Assembly (NCBI RefSeq): GCF_009724245.1
Contig: NZ_WNNK01000014.1
Coordinates: 117,833-181,832 of the forward strand
From: Pseudomonas spelaei
Lineage (GTDB): Bacteria; Pseudomonadota; Gammaproteobacteria; Pseudomonadales; Pseudomonadaceae
Reading direction: 5' to 3'
Length of the DNA stretch: 64,000 nucleotides
Shown here: positions 9,261 to 17,778 of the stretch, one piece after another
Numbering within the stretch: the first letter of the stretch is position 1
Layout: every line of letters starts with the position of its first letter
Notes under the pieces: generated by a model
Database searches by the model: none
What the model was told of the DNA's origin: nothing
What the model saw: the letters and a program-made list of their open reading frames with translations, nothing else
Translations under genes and position numbers: made by a program

Positions 9261-10592
9261 TTACTGAGGACTGGAACGTCCGGTCATTTCTCGCGCCATC
9301 TGCGTGGCGTAGCTATCGGTCATGCCGGCGATGAAGTCGATCATCCTTAGAAACGACGAGTGCAGCGGCCAGGCAGGATCAGGTGCGTTGTTACCCAGCA
9401 GGTCCAGGATGCGACGGTTCTTGAAGGACGGGGTGCGACCGCCATGCTGTTCCAGGGCGGCGCCACAGAAAGCATTCAAGAGAATTTCGAGGGTGGTGTA
9501 GGCGCCGATCTCATGCAGCGTCTTGCGTTTGTCCTGAAAGATCTTCTTGCGGGCCATGTCCTTGGCGTTCAGTACGCAACGCTTGGCGGGGCCATGCATA
9601 TGCTCGACCAGGTCACCTGGCAAGGTGCCAGCCAAGAGTGCCTCTTGTTGTTCGACGAACGCTCGTGCTGCTGCGTTGGTCAGGTGCTCGATGGCCTTGC
9701 CTCGCAGAATGGCCAGCTTGCGGCGTCGGGAATCCAATGGGCCCAGTTGCCGATAGGTTTCCGGTAAGTCGTCGCCGACCAGATCCAGTAGCAGCGATTC
9801 GACTTCTGCGTACTCCAGCAGGTCCATTTCCAGGCCGTCTTCGAGGTCAATCAACGCGTAGCAGATATCGTCGGCTGCCTCCATCAGGTAAACCAGAGGA
9901 TGCCGAGCCCAGCGTTGTTCTTCCAGTTGCGGCAGGCCGAGTTTATGGGCGATTTGCTCAAGGATCGGCAGCTCGCTCTGGTAACAGCCGAACTTGTGTT
10001 TCTTGTAACCCAGGGAGTCGGCGTGGCGCGCGGTCCAGGGGTACTTCAGGTACGTACCCAGGGTGGCGAAGGTGAGGCGGGTGCCGCCGTCGAACTGATG
10101 ATATTCCAACTGCGTCAGGACCCTGAATCCCTGGGCATTCCCTTCGAAGTTGAGGAAATCATTGCGTTCAGCGCTGCTCATGTCATCCAGCCAGCCACGG
10201 CCTGAAGCCTGTTGGAACCAGTGGCGAATGGCGTCTTCACCGGAATGACCGAATGGTGGGTTGCCGATGTCATGGGCCAGGCAGGCCGATTGCACGACCA
10301 TACCGAGGTCGCTCGGATCACACCAGTCGGGCAGCGCGCTGCGAATGGTTTCGCCCACGCGCATGCCCAGGGAGCGGCCGACACAGCTGACTTCCAGGGA
10401 GTGGGTCAGCCGGGTGTGGATATGGTCGTTGCTGGAGACCGGGTGTACCTGGGTCTTGCGGCCCAGGCGGCGAAACGCTCCGGAGAAGATGATGCGGTCA
10501 TGGTCTTTGTGAAAAGGGCTGCGGCCCAGTTCTTCGGGGCTGTGCAGGGGTTTTCCAAGGCGTTCGCGGGTAAGCAGGGTGGGCCAATCCAA
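9261..10592 (-). CDS. dgt: Deoxyguanosinetriphosphate triphosphohydrolase (dGTPase)
   Basis: HD-domain enzyme of about 443 residues that hydrolyses dGTP, and in related enzymes other dNTPs, to the deoxynucleoside and triphosphate. Metal-binding HD residues are visible in HTRLTHS, CLAHDIGNPPFGH and MEAADDICY. The frame runs to an ATG at 10679 inside the upstream EAL gene; I prefer TTG 10592, which begins LDWPTLLTRERLG, has GGAGAG eight bases upstream and matches the usual length of Pseudomonas dGTPases. It follows the EAL gene by 70 bases and the two are probably cotranscribed. Confidence 0.9.
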   Translation of the reverse strand: MDWPTLLTRERLGKPLHSPEELGRSPFHKDHDRIIFSGAFRRLGRKTQVHPVSSNDHIHTRLTHSLEVSCVGRSLGMRVGETIRSALPDWCDPSDLGMVVQSACLAHDIGNPPFGHSGEDAIRHWFQQASGRGWLDDMSSAERNDFLNFEGNAQGFRVLTQLEYHQFDGGTRLTFATLGTYLKYPWTARHADSLGYKKHKFGCYQSELPILEQIAHKLGLPQLEEQRWARHPLVYLMEAADDICYALIDLEDGLEMDLLEYAEVESLLLDLVGDDLPETYRQLGPLDSRRRKLAILRGKAIEHLTNAAARAFVEQQEALLAGTLPGDLVEHMHGPAKRCVLNAKDMARKKIFQDKRKTLHEIGAYTTLEILLNAFCGAALEQHGGRTPSFKNRRILDLLGNNAPDPAWPLHSSFLRMIDFIAGMTDSYATQMAREMTGRSSPQ

Positions 10593-10662
10593 GGCGGGTA
10601 CTCTCCGTGCGGTGAATGACGTGTCCCAGCTTCCCGGTTCGGCCTCGTGGGTGCAAGAAAAA

Positions 10663-11826
10663 CTACAGGCCGGCAGCATCGATATCGATAAGCAGCAAAC
10701 GCTGACCGTTATCGAAGAATTGCCCGGCAGTCAGGCAGTACTGATTGGTGGTGGCGTCGCGGTAGGTAGAGGACAGCGTCAGGCGACGCTCTTCCCAACC
10801 TTCTGCCAGCAAGTAATAAAAATACGGACGCCACGACCAGTTATGTCCCAGATAGCGGCTGTCGGCCTGCCAGGCGCCCTGGCGCCATTCGAAGTTGGGG
10901 GTCAGTTGGGTGCCGTGTCGATCACATTGATAAAAGCGCAGCAGCCAGGGAAAGGTGGGCAATTGGGGCAGGTGACTGAGAGGGGCCTGGGTCAGGGCCC
11001 AGGTTTGCAGGATGAGCATCAACTCGGCCAATTGCTGGCGCAGCACCATGATGCGCCCGCGTTCAGCCAGCTTCTGCCGCACGTACGCGGTACGCAGCTG
11101 GGCGAAGCGTGCAACGAAAGCATCGGCGGCGAACCAGTCCAATTGGGCTTGGGCAAACAGATAGCCCTGAACATAACGTGAGCCACATTCGAGGGCGAAG
11201 CTAAGCTGCGTCTCGGTTTCCACCCCTTCGGCAATGATCCAGCACCCGGTTTTTTCCGCCATTTGCGCCAGCGCCCGCACCACGTCGCTGCTGGGGCCAC
11301 CACGGGCGGCGGCCTGGAACAGGCGCATGTCCAGCTTGAGGATATCCGGTTGCAAGGCCAGCACCCGGTCAAGCTGTGAATAGCCGGCACCAAAGTCGTC
11401 AATAGCGATTCGCACCCCGGCGTCGCGATAACGCTCCACCACGTCGGCCAGGCGTCGGCTGTCGCCGCCCAGTTCGGTGATTTCAAAGACGATGCGTCGC
11501 GGGTCAACGCCATGCGCCTGTAATTGCTTCAGGCTGGGCAGTGCTTGGCCCGGGCGCAGACGGGTGATCCAGCGCGGCGAGATATTCAGGCTCAGGAACC
11601 AGTCTTGGGGAGCCTCATGCAGGCGACTTAAGGCGTTGTCGCGGATCTGTCGGTCCAGACGACGCAGCGCCACCGCCGGGCTGCGCGGATCAGCAAACAA
11701 CGGGCCCACCGAACGCAGTTGGCCGTCGGCCTGGCACAGACGCCCCAAGGCTTCAACGCCGGCGATGCGGCCGGTGGCGGTGTCAATGAATGGCTGGAAG
11801 CAGGCAAGCGGTTGCCCATCGATCAC
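10663..11826 (-). CDS. EAL-domain cyclic-di-GMP phosphodiesterase with C-terminal sensor-like domain
   Basis: 387 residues. The N-terminal EAL domain (about 1-245) keeps the residues expected for catalysis: EALGR at 25-29, SLNIS, FEITE, DDFGAGYS, LKLD and AEGVET, so it should hydrolyse c-di-GMP to pGpG. The C-terminal part (about 255-387) resembles the PAS/Cache-like domain of YkuI-type proteins and contains many aromatic residues; it may sense a small ligand. There is no transmembrane helix. The start is GTG 11826, preceded by AGGAGG four bases away. It is the first gene ahead of dgt on this strand. Confidence 0.88.
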   Translation of the reverse strand: MIDGQPLACFQPFIDTATGRIAGVEALGRLCQADGQLRSVGPLFADPRSPAVALRRLDRQIRDNALSRLHEAPQDWFLSLNISPRWITRLRPGQALPSLKQLQAHGVDPRRIVFEITELGGDSRRLADVVERYRDAGVRIAIDDFGAGYSQLDRVLALQPDILKLDMRLFQAAARGGPSSDVVRALAQMAEKTGCWIIAEGVETETQLSFALECGSRYVQGYLFAQAQLDWFAADAFVARFAQLRTAYVRQKLAERGRIMVLRQQLAELMLILQTWALTQAPLSHLPQLPTFPWLLRFYQCDRHGTQLTPNFEWRQGAWQADSRYLGHNWSWRPYFYYLLAEGWEERRLTLSSTYRDATTNQYCLTAGQFFDNGQRLLLIDIDAAGL

Positions 11827-11861
11827 AGAACCTCCTTGAAAACCGGAAAAGGGCTGGGCAC

Positions 11862-11896
11862 AAAAAAGGCCCGACCCCTTGAGAGGGGCCGGGCCT
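11862..11896 (-). terminator. Strong rho-independent terminator of the yqjD-yqjE-like operon
   Basis: On the minus strand a 13-bp GC-rich stem (AGGCCCGGCCCCT against AGGGGTCGGGCCT, one G-T pair) with a TCAA-type loop is followed by six T. It separates the membrane-protein operon from the EAL gene. Confidence 0.9.
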
Positions 11897-11928
11897 GATC
11901 CGTTAGCAAGAATACGGCCAGTGTGGCC

Positions 11929-12270
11929 TCAACCTTTGCGCGCAGCGCCTTGCATGGCCAGTTTGATCAGCGGTATCAGGCCCGCACCGAGCCGCACGAG
12001 GCGAGTCAGGGTGCCAATGCTGCCGCCCTTGGCGCCTTTGCCGGTGAGAAAGCCCAGCAGTGTCACCACACCCACGCCCCACAGGGGCGCATGCTTGATA
12101 CCGAAGCCGTCCTGCCAGCTCTGGCCCAGGTTGCGGACCTTTTGCAGGGGTGCCAACAGTTGCTGGGACTCATGGCGAATTTCCTGGCGGTGCATCTCCA
12201 TGCGCAAGCGGATCAGTGCCTTGCGCATTTCCCGCCGGGAGGCGGTTTGCGGAATTTCAGTCAGGCTCAT
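11929..12270 (-). CDS. Conserved membrane-associated protein, third gene of the yqjD/yqjE operon
   Basis: 113 residues: a charged helical N-terminus (about 1-50, many Arg, Glu and Gln) followed by two short hydrophobic segments (about 64-80 and 90-108). By position it resembles the YqjK-like gene that often follows yqjD and yqjE, but I cannot assign a biochemical role. Its ATG overlaps the stop of the yqjE-like gene by four bases, and the terminator at 11862-11896 follows. Confidence 0.75.
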   Translation of the reverse strand: MSLTEIPQTASRREMRKALIRLRMEMHRQEIRHESQQLLAPLQKVRNLGQSWQDGFGIKHAPLWGVGVVTLLGFLTGKGAKGGSIGTLTRLVRLGAGLIPLIKLAMQGAARKG

Positions 12271-12653
12271 GGCAACAGGCGCTCCCGGTCGTTGGCCAGC
12301 TCTTCGAGGGTGGCGTGGAAAGGCGTGGACTCATCGAAGATGGCGGCCTTCAAGCGCAATCCACAAAATGCGGCTGCCAGCACATAGAAGACGCACAGGC
12401 TGATGATCCCGGCCAGGCGATAGGTGTCCCAGACCAGAATCATCACCAGCGCCGACAAGCCCACCAACAACAGCAAGGCAAACACCAGGGCCAGGCCTGC
12501 GAACAACAAGAGGCTGACCGTGCGGGCTTTCTGTTCCTGCAACTCGATGCCAAACAGCTCGACATGGCTGTGGAGCAAACCCAGGACAGCGGCACCCAGG
12601 CGCCGCGAAGTAGAACTTGGGCCCGTGGACGAGCCGGATTCGCCGATAGACAT
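12267..12653 (-). CDS. YqjE-family (phage-holin-like superfamily) inner-membrane protein
   Basis: 128 residues with two strong transmembrane helices (about 47-70 and 77-100) between a Ser-rich N-terminus and a charged C-terminus. This is the layout of the YqjE/phage-holin-like superfamily found next to YqjD-type proteins; the precise function is not known. ATG 12653 begins MSIGESGSS and lies two bases beyond the upstream gene's stop; an upstream in-frame start at 12722 would fall inside that gene. Confidence 0.8.
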   Translation of the reverse strand: MSIGESGSSTGPSSTSRRLGAAVLGLLHSHVELFGIELQEQKARTVSLLLFAGLALVFALLLLVGLSALVMILVWDTYRLAGIISLCVFYVLAAAFCGLRLKAAIFDESTPFHATLEELANDRERLLP

Positions 12654-12655
12654 GA

Positions 12656-12970
12656 TTAGCGCCTTGTGGCCAGCAGGCCGATCAGAAAGCCCACGCCGGC
12701 GGCAATACCGACGGACTGCCAAGGGTTGGCCTGCACATAGTCTTCGGTCGCCGTGACCGCCGCCTTGCCACGTTCACGCAGCGAGTCTTCGGTCAGTTGC
12801 AGTGTTTCACGGGCCTTGAGCAGGCTCTCATGGATTTTCGAGCGCAATTCGTCAGCCTGGTCACCGGCGAGTACGGCCGTGTCATCCAACAGTTTTTCGG
12901 TATCGCTGACCAGGGTTTGAAAGTCCTCCATCAGTATTTCTTGAGCAGTCTTTGCTGTTTTGCTGGCCAT
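12656..12970 (-). CDS. DUF883 / ElaB-YqjD-family protein
   Basis: 104 residues: a long amphipathic helical region with a Lys/Glu pattern (about 10-75), then a single C-terminal transmembrane helix with glycines (VGIAAGVGFLIGLL) and a final RR. In E. coli, YqjD and ElaB are tail-anchored proteins that bind ribosomes in stationary phase; the same role is plausible here by family only. GGAG precedes the ATG by about seven bases. First gene of a three-gene operon. Confidence 0.85.
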   Translation of the reverse strand: MASKTAKTAQEILMEDFQTLVSDTEKLLDDTAVLAGDQADELRSKIHESLLKARETLQLTEDSLRERGKAAVTATEDYVQANPWQSVGIAAGVGFLIGLLATRR

Positions 12971-13309
12971 GGGTATCTCCGTGAGTGGCTGTCTGATGTT
13001 TTCGAGTCACCGGCATCGGTGAAGGTTCATTGCAATTGTCTGGTACAGCTTTTGCTTTGCCTTGGTGCGCAAGCCTTTGGGTTTGCGCTGAATTTGGGCG
13101 GTAAGGCCTTGGACCTCCAAAAACCTTACCTTAAATAACTAAAACTCGCGGAAAAACCCTGCCGGGAATTGCCTCCTTCATTGAACGTTGCGCTAAAGCG
13201 GTTCACGCCCTCCCAGAAGGTCGGTAGCATCGGTGCTAATTTAGTGCGCGAACGTAGGCCATGAACCGCTTTGGTGCTTTTTCCTGAATGTGCAGGCCTG
13301 CCAACTTCC
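12971..13309. promoter_or_regulatory. Divergent intergenic region with two inverted repeats ahead of amtB
   Basis: This 339-base gap holds no convincing gene. It contains a hairpin at 13100-13130 (GGTAAGG/CCTTACC with an inner TTGG/CCAA stem) and an 11-bp perfect inverted repeat, AAAGCGGTTCA at 13195-13205 and TGAACCGCTTT at 13262-13272, separated by 56 bases in the amtB leader. I do not see a convincing sigma-54 promoter of the GG-N10-GC type. Confidence 0.5.
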
Positions 13310-14518
13310 ATGGAAAATTTGCAAAGTGCAGTGGACACGCTGGTCCACAGCTCCAACACCCTGTTTATTCTGATCGGCGCAGTCATGGTTTTGGCCATGC
13401 ATGCCGGCTTCGCGTTTCTTGAAGTCGGCACTGTACGGCAGAAGAATCAGGTCAATGCCCTGTCGAAAATCCTCAGTGACTTCGCCATCTCGACCCTGGC
13501 CTATTTCTTTATAGGCTATTGGATCTCATATGGGGTCAGCTTCATGCAACCGGCGGCGGTCATCAGCGCGGATCACGGTTATGGCCTGGTGAAGTTCTTT
13601 TTCCTGCTGACATTCGCGGCTGCTATCCCGGCGATCATTTCCGGCGGCATTGCCGAGCGTGCACGTTTTGCGCCGCAACTCTGTGCTACCGCGTTGATCG
13701 TGGCGTTCATCTACCCGTTTTTCGAAGGCATGGTGTGGAACGGCAACTACGGTTTGCAAGCCTGGCTGCTCGCCACCTTCGGCGCCAGCTTTCATGACTT
13801 TGCAGGCTCGGTGGTGGTGCATGCCATGGGTGGCTGGCTGGCGCTGGCGGCAGTGCTGTTGCTGGGGCCGCGCCAGGGTCGTTATCGGGAAGGGCGCCTG
13901 GTGGCGTTTGCGCCGTCGAGCATTCCGTTCCTGGCATTGGGCTCGTGGATCCTGATTGTCGGTTGGTTTGGCTTTAACGTCATGAGTGCACAAACCTTGT
14001 CCGGGATGAGCGGCCTGGTAGCGGTCAACTCGTTGATGGCGATGGTCGGCGGCACCGTGGCGGCGTTGGTGATCGGGCGCAATGACCCGGGTTTTCTGCA
14101 CAATGGTCCGCTCGCTGGGCTGGTGGCGATCTGCGCGGGTTCCGACTTGATGCATCCGGTCGGTGCGCTGGTAACGGGTGCAGTGGCGGGCGGCCTGTTC
14201 GTCTGGTGCTTTATTGCGGCCCAGGATCGCTGGAAAATCGATGACGTGCTGGGTGTCTGGCCGCTTCATGGCCTGTGCGGTGTGTGGGGCGGGATTGCTT
14301 GCGGGATTTTCGGTCAGACGGCGCTGGGTGGATTGGGTGGCGTCAGTTTGATCAGCCAATTGATCGGTACCGCGTTGGGCGTGGTCGTTGCCCTGGCGGG
14401 TGGGTTTCTGGTGTATGGGGTGATCAAACGCGTTTATGGCCTGCGCTTGAGTCAGGAGGAGGAGTATTACGGCGCGGACTTGTCGATCCACAAGATTGGG
14501 GCGGTCAGTCAGGATTGA
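13310..14518 (+). CDS. amtB: Ammonium transporter, Amt/Rh family
   Basis: 402 residues with about eleven transmembrane helices. It conducts ammonium/ammonia across the inner membrane. The two pore histidines are present: His171 (in VVVHAMGGW) and His319 (in WPLHGLCG), matching His168 and His318 of E. coli AmtB. I see no N-terminal signal segment, and no glnK is adjacent; the left neighbour is divergent and the right neighbour is a glutaredoxin-like gene. The start is the ATG that gives MENLQSAVDTL; a frame extension to 13271 has no ribosome site. Control by nitrogen status is likely by family but not shown by a clear promoter here. Confidence 0.92.
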   Translation: MENLQSAVDTLVHSSNTLFILIGAVMVLAMHAGFAFLEVGTVRQKNQVNALSKILSDFAISTLAYFFIGYWISYGVSFMQPAAVISADHGYGLVKFFFLLTFAAAIPAIISGGIAERARFAPQLCATALIVAFIYPFFEGMVWNGNYGLQAWLLATFGASFHDFAGSVVVHAMGGWLALAAVLLLGPRQGRYREGRLVAFAPSSIPFLALGSWILIVGWFGFNVMSAQTLSGMSGLVAVNSLMAMVGGTVAALVIGRNDPGFLHNGPLAGLVAICAGSDLMHPVGALVTGAVAGGLFVWCFIAAQDRWKIDDVLGVWPLHGLCGVWGGIACGIFGQTALGGLGGVSLISQLIGTALGVVVALAGGFLVYGVIKRVYGLRLSQEEEYYGADLSIHKIGAVSQD

Positions 14519-14592
14519 TTGGTGTCGCTGGCTCGACGATGGTTTTCCCCAGGCCTAGAATGGACGCCTATTCCTTTTAGGGTTCGTTTGCC

Positions 14593-14829
14593 ATGCCTCC
14601 TGAATGCCAGTTGTTCGGCACCCTGGGCTGCCATCTTTGTGAACTTGCGGAAGCTGAAGTCATGCCGTTGGTCGAACATGGGCTGCTGGTGGAGTTGGTG
14701 GACATCGCCGATTCCGAGGCCCTGTTCGAAGCCTACAGCCTGCGTATTCCGGTACTGCGCCGGGTGGATACGGGGGAAGAGCTGGGCTGGCCTTTCGATA
14801 CCGAGCAGGTCGTAGCCTTCCTGCTCTAG
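14593..14829 (+). CDS. Glutaredoxin-family (DUF836-like) small thiol protein
   Basis: 78 residues with a thioredoxin fold signature: FGTLGCHLCE carries a CxxC pair (Cys13, Cys16) near the N-terminus and IPVL supplies the cis-Pro. Small proteins of this family are thought to be thiol oxidoreductases in the cytoplasm, though most are untested. AGGG lies about nine bases upstream of the ATG. It stands 74 bases after amtB. Confidence 0.8.
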   Translation: MPPECQLFGTLGCHLCELAEAEVMPLVEHGLLVELVDIADSEALFEAYSLRIPVLRRVDTGEELGWPFDTEQVVAFLL

Positions 14830-14904
14830 CACTAATCCAATGGCGGGTTCCCGATTATTCGGTTACTGTATGTTTGTACAGCGATTGAGTGAGAGGGAAC
14901 GCCC

Positions 14905-15240
14905 GTGGTGAATGTCGAACAACTGAAAAGCAGCGTCAATCGTATGTCCGCCGACGTCGTGCGCGATGCGGTGAACGAGCTGCGCCTCGATGGCCTGGTC
15001 ACGGAAGGCAAGACGCCCTTTAATAAAGTGCATTTCAATACCTGCTTTGCCGAGATCGAGGCGTTGTTCCAGCGCGCCGGGTATCACAAGCAACTGGATG
15101 TGGTGGGGTATCAGGGGCTGCTTTATGCCTTGTATGACCCGGGCCGCTGGGAGGCGGTGGATGTGCTGCGTTGGCTCAAGGAGTTTACCGAGGCGGCCAG
15201 TGCGTCACCGGTGTTGCGGGCGGAATTGGCCAAGGCTTGA
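14905..15240 (+). CDS. Conserved hypothetical protein
   Basis: 111 residues, soluble, with no signal peptide or cysteine motif. It is mostly helical by composition, with a charged N-terminal half and an aromatic stretch (YQGLLYALYDPGRWE). I do not recognise the family. The start is GTG 14905 with an AGGGA about six bases upstream; the next codon is also GTG. It sits between the glutaredoxin-like gene and the pseudouridine synthase on the same strand. Confidence 0.7.
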   Translation: MVNVEQLKSSVNRMSADVVRDAVNELRLDGLVTEGKTPFNKVHFNTCFAEIEALFQRAGYHKQLDVVGYQGLLYALYDPGRWEAVDVLRWLKEFTEAASASPVLRAELAKA

Positions 15241-15306
15241 GATCTCTTCTAGGCCTGATCCAGCGACATGCGGGATAATGCCTGCTTGTATTTTCAGGCT
15301 TTGAGC

Positions 15307-16203
15307 ATGCCCATGTCCGCACCCGGTTTTTCCGCGTCCCAGCACCAAGCCAGCACCTTGTATTTGCCGCCCGGCACCTGGGCGACAGTGCTGGACTGTC
15401 TGTGCGAGCATTTTCGCGCCATCAGCCGTGAGCAATGGCTGGACCGTATCGCCCGTGGCCGCGTGCTTGATGTAAACGGTGCGCCCATTCGCCTGGACCT
15501 GGCCTACAAGGAAGGCCTGTGCATTTATTATTTTCGCGAAGTGCCGAACGAAAAATCGATCCCGGTCCAGGAAACGATCCTGTATGCCGATGAGCATCTG
15601 GTGGTGGCGGACAAGCCGCACTTTCTGCCGGTGACCCCGGCCGGCGAGTATGTGGAGCAGACCTTGTTGCGACGGCTGATCCGCCGCCTGGATAACCCGT
15701 CGCTGGTGCCGCTGCATCGCATTGATCGCCACACGGCGGGGTTGGTCCTGTTTTCGGCGAATCCGCAAAGTCGCTCGGCGTATCAACAGCTGTTTCCGAC
15801 CCGTCAGATCGACAAGATCTATGAAGCCATCGCGCCAGCATTGCCGGGACTGGCTTTTCCGTTAGTGCACAAAAGCCGGCTGGTTGATGGCGAGCCGTTC
15901 TTTCGCATGCAGGAAGGTCCCGGCGCGAGCAACACCGAAACGGCGGTTGAGGTGCGGGAGAAAAATGGCGACTTGTGGCGCTACGGGTTGTTCCCGGTCA
16001 CCGGCAAGAAGCACCAGTTGCGGGTTCATATGACGGCGCTGGGGGCCAGTATCTGCAACGATCCGTTCTACCCTGATGTGATCAAGGATGCCGAGGATGA
16101 CTATGCCAATCCCCTCAAACTCCTGGCCCAGGGCGTGCGCTTTATTGACCCGGTGAGCGGGCTGGAGCGCACCTTCAAGAGTGAGATTTCCCTCGATTGG
16201 TAA
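15307..16203 (+). CDS. RluA-family RNA pseudouridine synthase
   Basis: 298 residues. The catalytic motif HRIDRHTAG (Asp as nucleophile) and the conserved KKHQLRVHM box place it in the RluA group, which isomerises uridine in rRNA or tRNA; which RNA it modifies cannot be read from the sequence. An N-terminal segment of about 90 residues precedes the catalytic domain. Start choice lies between ATG 15307 and ATG 15313; neither has a strong ribosome site. A hairpin follows the stop. Confidence 0.85.
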   Translation: MPMSAPGFSASQHQASTLYLPPGTWATVLDCLCEHFRAISREQWLDRIARGRVLDVNGAPIRLDLAYKEGLCIYYFREVPNEKSIPVQETILYADEHLVVADKPHFLPVTPAGEYVEQTLLRRLIRRLDNPSLVPLHRIDRHTAGLVLFSANPQSRSAYQQLFPTRQIDKIYEAIAPALPGLAFPLVHKSRLVDGEPFFRMQEGPGASNTETAVEVREKNGDLWRYGLFPVTGKKHQLRVHMTALGASICNDPFYPDVIKDAEDDYANPLKLLAQGVRFIDPVSGLERTFKSEISLDW

Positions 16204-16219
16204 CCCCCGAAAACAACAA

Positions 16220-16238
16220 GGCCCGCACATGGCGGGCC
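16220..16238. terminator. Hairpin between convergent genes
   Basis: GGCCCGC / GCGGGCC stem of 7 bp with a five-base loop in the gap between the pseudouridine synthase and the small lipoprotein gene. The T tract is short in both directions. Confidence 0.6.
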
Positions 16239-16257
16239 CTGTTTGCAAGCGTAAGGC

Positions 16258-16479
16258 TTACAGGTCTTTAACGGTGCGAACCTGATCCTTGTTGATACGG
16301 GTCTGCTTGCCGTCAAGTTGTTCGAACTCGTAGAAGCCCGAAGCCTTGTCGAATTTAGGGGTGTCGACGGCCTGGATTTCGCGACCGTCATTCAGGGTGA
16401 TCACTGTTGGCGAGGCGCAACCGGCAAGGGTAGCGAGGCCCAGTGCAAGCATGAGAGCGGCGATGGTCCGTTGAGTCAT
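16258..16479 (-). CDS. YgdI/YgdR-type small lipoprotein
   Basis: 73 residues. A hydrophobic signal sequence ends in the lipobox LAGC (Cys21), followed by a short SH3-like domain containing TLNDGREIQ, as in the YgdI/YgdR (DUF903) lipoproteins. It should be lipid-anchored in the envelope; the role is not established. GGAG lies nine bases upstream of ATG 16479; the frame continues farther upstream but without a start signal. Confidence 0.85.
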   Translation of the reverse strand: MTQRTIAALMLALGLATLAGCASPTVITLNDGREIQAVDTPKFDKASGFYEFEQLDGKQTRINKDQVRTVKDL

Positions 16480-16559
16480 GAGTTTGTCTCCAGGAAAATA
16501 CTTTTTTGAGTGCTGACCTTGTGACGTATACAACGCCCGCAAAGTTCCTTGTTCAAGGT

Positions 16560-17162
16560 TCATTCTGACACGCTGGGCGGGCGGTGCAACAACTCTGGTG
16601 TATTGAGGTTGGCCAGGCGCGGGTCGTTGGCCGGGCAGTCCAATGCCTTTGCCCCCAACGCCAGCATGATCTGGCGCGGGCTGCGTTCGCCAGCCTGCCA
16701 GGCACGCTCGATGTCGTCGCGCAAGCCGGTCGGGATGACACAAAGCAAGGGTTCCCAGAAGTCACCGTGGCGCACCATCAAGGGTTGTTGTGGGTTGCGT
16801 TGCGCAGCTTCACGCAGATCGACCAGCAGTTGCTCATCAATGTGCGGCACATCGCATGGCAAGACCAGCAGGTGCGGATGGCGAGCGACTGCCAATCCGG
16901 CCCGGATACCGGCCAAGGGGCCCGGGAAGTCGGGGCTGTCGTCGCCAATCAACTGATCAGCGTAAGGCGCGTACCGTGGCTGATTACGGTTGCACGAGAT
17001 GATCAGATCATCGGTCAGGGGACGCACGAGATGGTGCAGGTGGGCGATCAGCGGCTGCCCGTGCCAGTCGAGCAAGCCTTTATCCTGCCCCCCCATGCGC
17101 TGGCCACGACCGCCCGCCAGCAGCAGGATCGAACAGGGCAGAAGGGAAGGATTCAGTGGCAT
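16560..17162 (-). CDS. mobA: Molybdenum cofactor guanylyltransferase
   Basis: 200 residues. Transfers GMP from GTP to molybdopterin to make the guanine-dinucleotide form used by DMSO-reductase-type enzymes. The N-terminal nucleotide-binding signature LLAGGRGQRMGGQDKGLL is clear, and GPLAGI plus LPCDVP are the following family blocks. The frame stays open through moaB on the other strand, but that extension is a shadow; ATG 17162 gives the normal MobA length. It is divergent from moaB, with a shared 76-base gap. Confidence 0.92.
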   Translation of the reverse strand: MPLNPSLLPCSILLLAGGRGQRMGGQDKGLLDWHGQPLIAHLHHLVRPLTDDLIISCNRNQPRYAPYADQLIGDDSPDFPGPLAGIRAGLAVARHPHLLVLPCDVPHIDEQLLVDLREAAQRNPQQPLMVRHGDFWEPLLCVIPTGLRDDIERAWQAGERSPRQIMLALGAKALDCPANDPRLANLNTPELLHRPPSVSE

Positions 17163-17238
17163 GACAGCTCCGCAGCGGCAGTGAAACAGGGGCCTGTGAT
17201 ATAACATCAGGCTGTTCCTACGACAACCGGACCGAGCC

Positions 17239-17778
17239 ATGAAAGCCAAGGCTGATGCGCCTTTCGTACCCCTGAATATCGCTGTATTGACCGTCAGCGA
17301 CACCCGCACCCTGGAAACCGATACCTCGGGCCAGGTCTTCGTCGACCGCCTGGTCGCCGCTGGCCACCTGCTGGCTGAGCGGGTACTGCTTAAAGATGAT
17401 CTGTACAAAATCCGCGCACAAGTGGCGCACTGGATTGCCGAAGATGTGGTGCAAGTGGTGTTGATCACCGGCGGCACCGGTTTCACCGGTCGAGACAGTA
17501 CGCCGGAAGCCGTCAGCTGTCTGTTGGACAAACAGGTCGACGGCTTTGGCGAGCTGTTCCGGCAAATCTCCGTGGCCGATATCGGCACCTCCACCGTGCA
17601 ATCCCGTGCCCTGGCCGGCTTGGCCAATGGCACCCTGGTGTGCTGCCTGCCAGGTTCCACCAATGCGGTGCGCACTGGTTGGGACGGGATCCTCGCCGAG
17701 CAACTGGATAGCCGTCATCGTCCGTGTAACTTTGTCCCGCACCTGAAGCAGGTCGCGCCCTGTGAATCCCGTGGATAA
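17239..17778 (+). CDS. moaB: Molybdenum cofactor biosynthesis protein B
   Basis: 179 residues of the MoaB/Mog fold, involved in adenylylating molybdopterin before molybdate insertion. The conserved LTVSDTRT near the N-terminus and the GGTGFTGRD loop are visible. The 3' end overlaps the moeA start by 17 bases, so the two are probably coupled. The upstream ribosome site is weak. P. aeruginosa carries a mobA, moaB2, moeA2 cluster with the same divergent order. Confidence 0.92.
   Translation: MKAKADAPFVPLNIAVLTVSDTRTLETDTSGQVFVDRLVAAGHLLAERVLLKDDLYKIRAQVAHWIAEDVVQVVLITGGTGFTGRDSTPEAVSCLLDKQVDGFGELFRQISVADIGTSTVQSRALAGLANGTLVCCLPGSTNAVRTGWDGILAEQLDSRHRPCNFVPHLKQVAPCESRG

Noticed and set aside
16560..17675. 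A 371-codon version of mobA
   Set aside because: The extra N-terminal part lies antisense to moaB and is unlike any MobA; ATG 17162 gives the normal protein.
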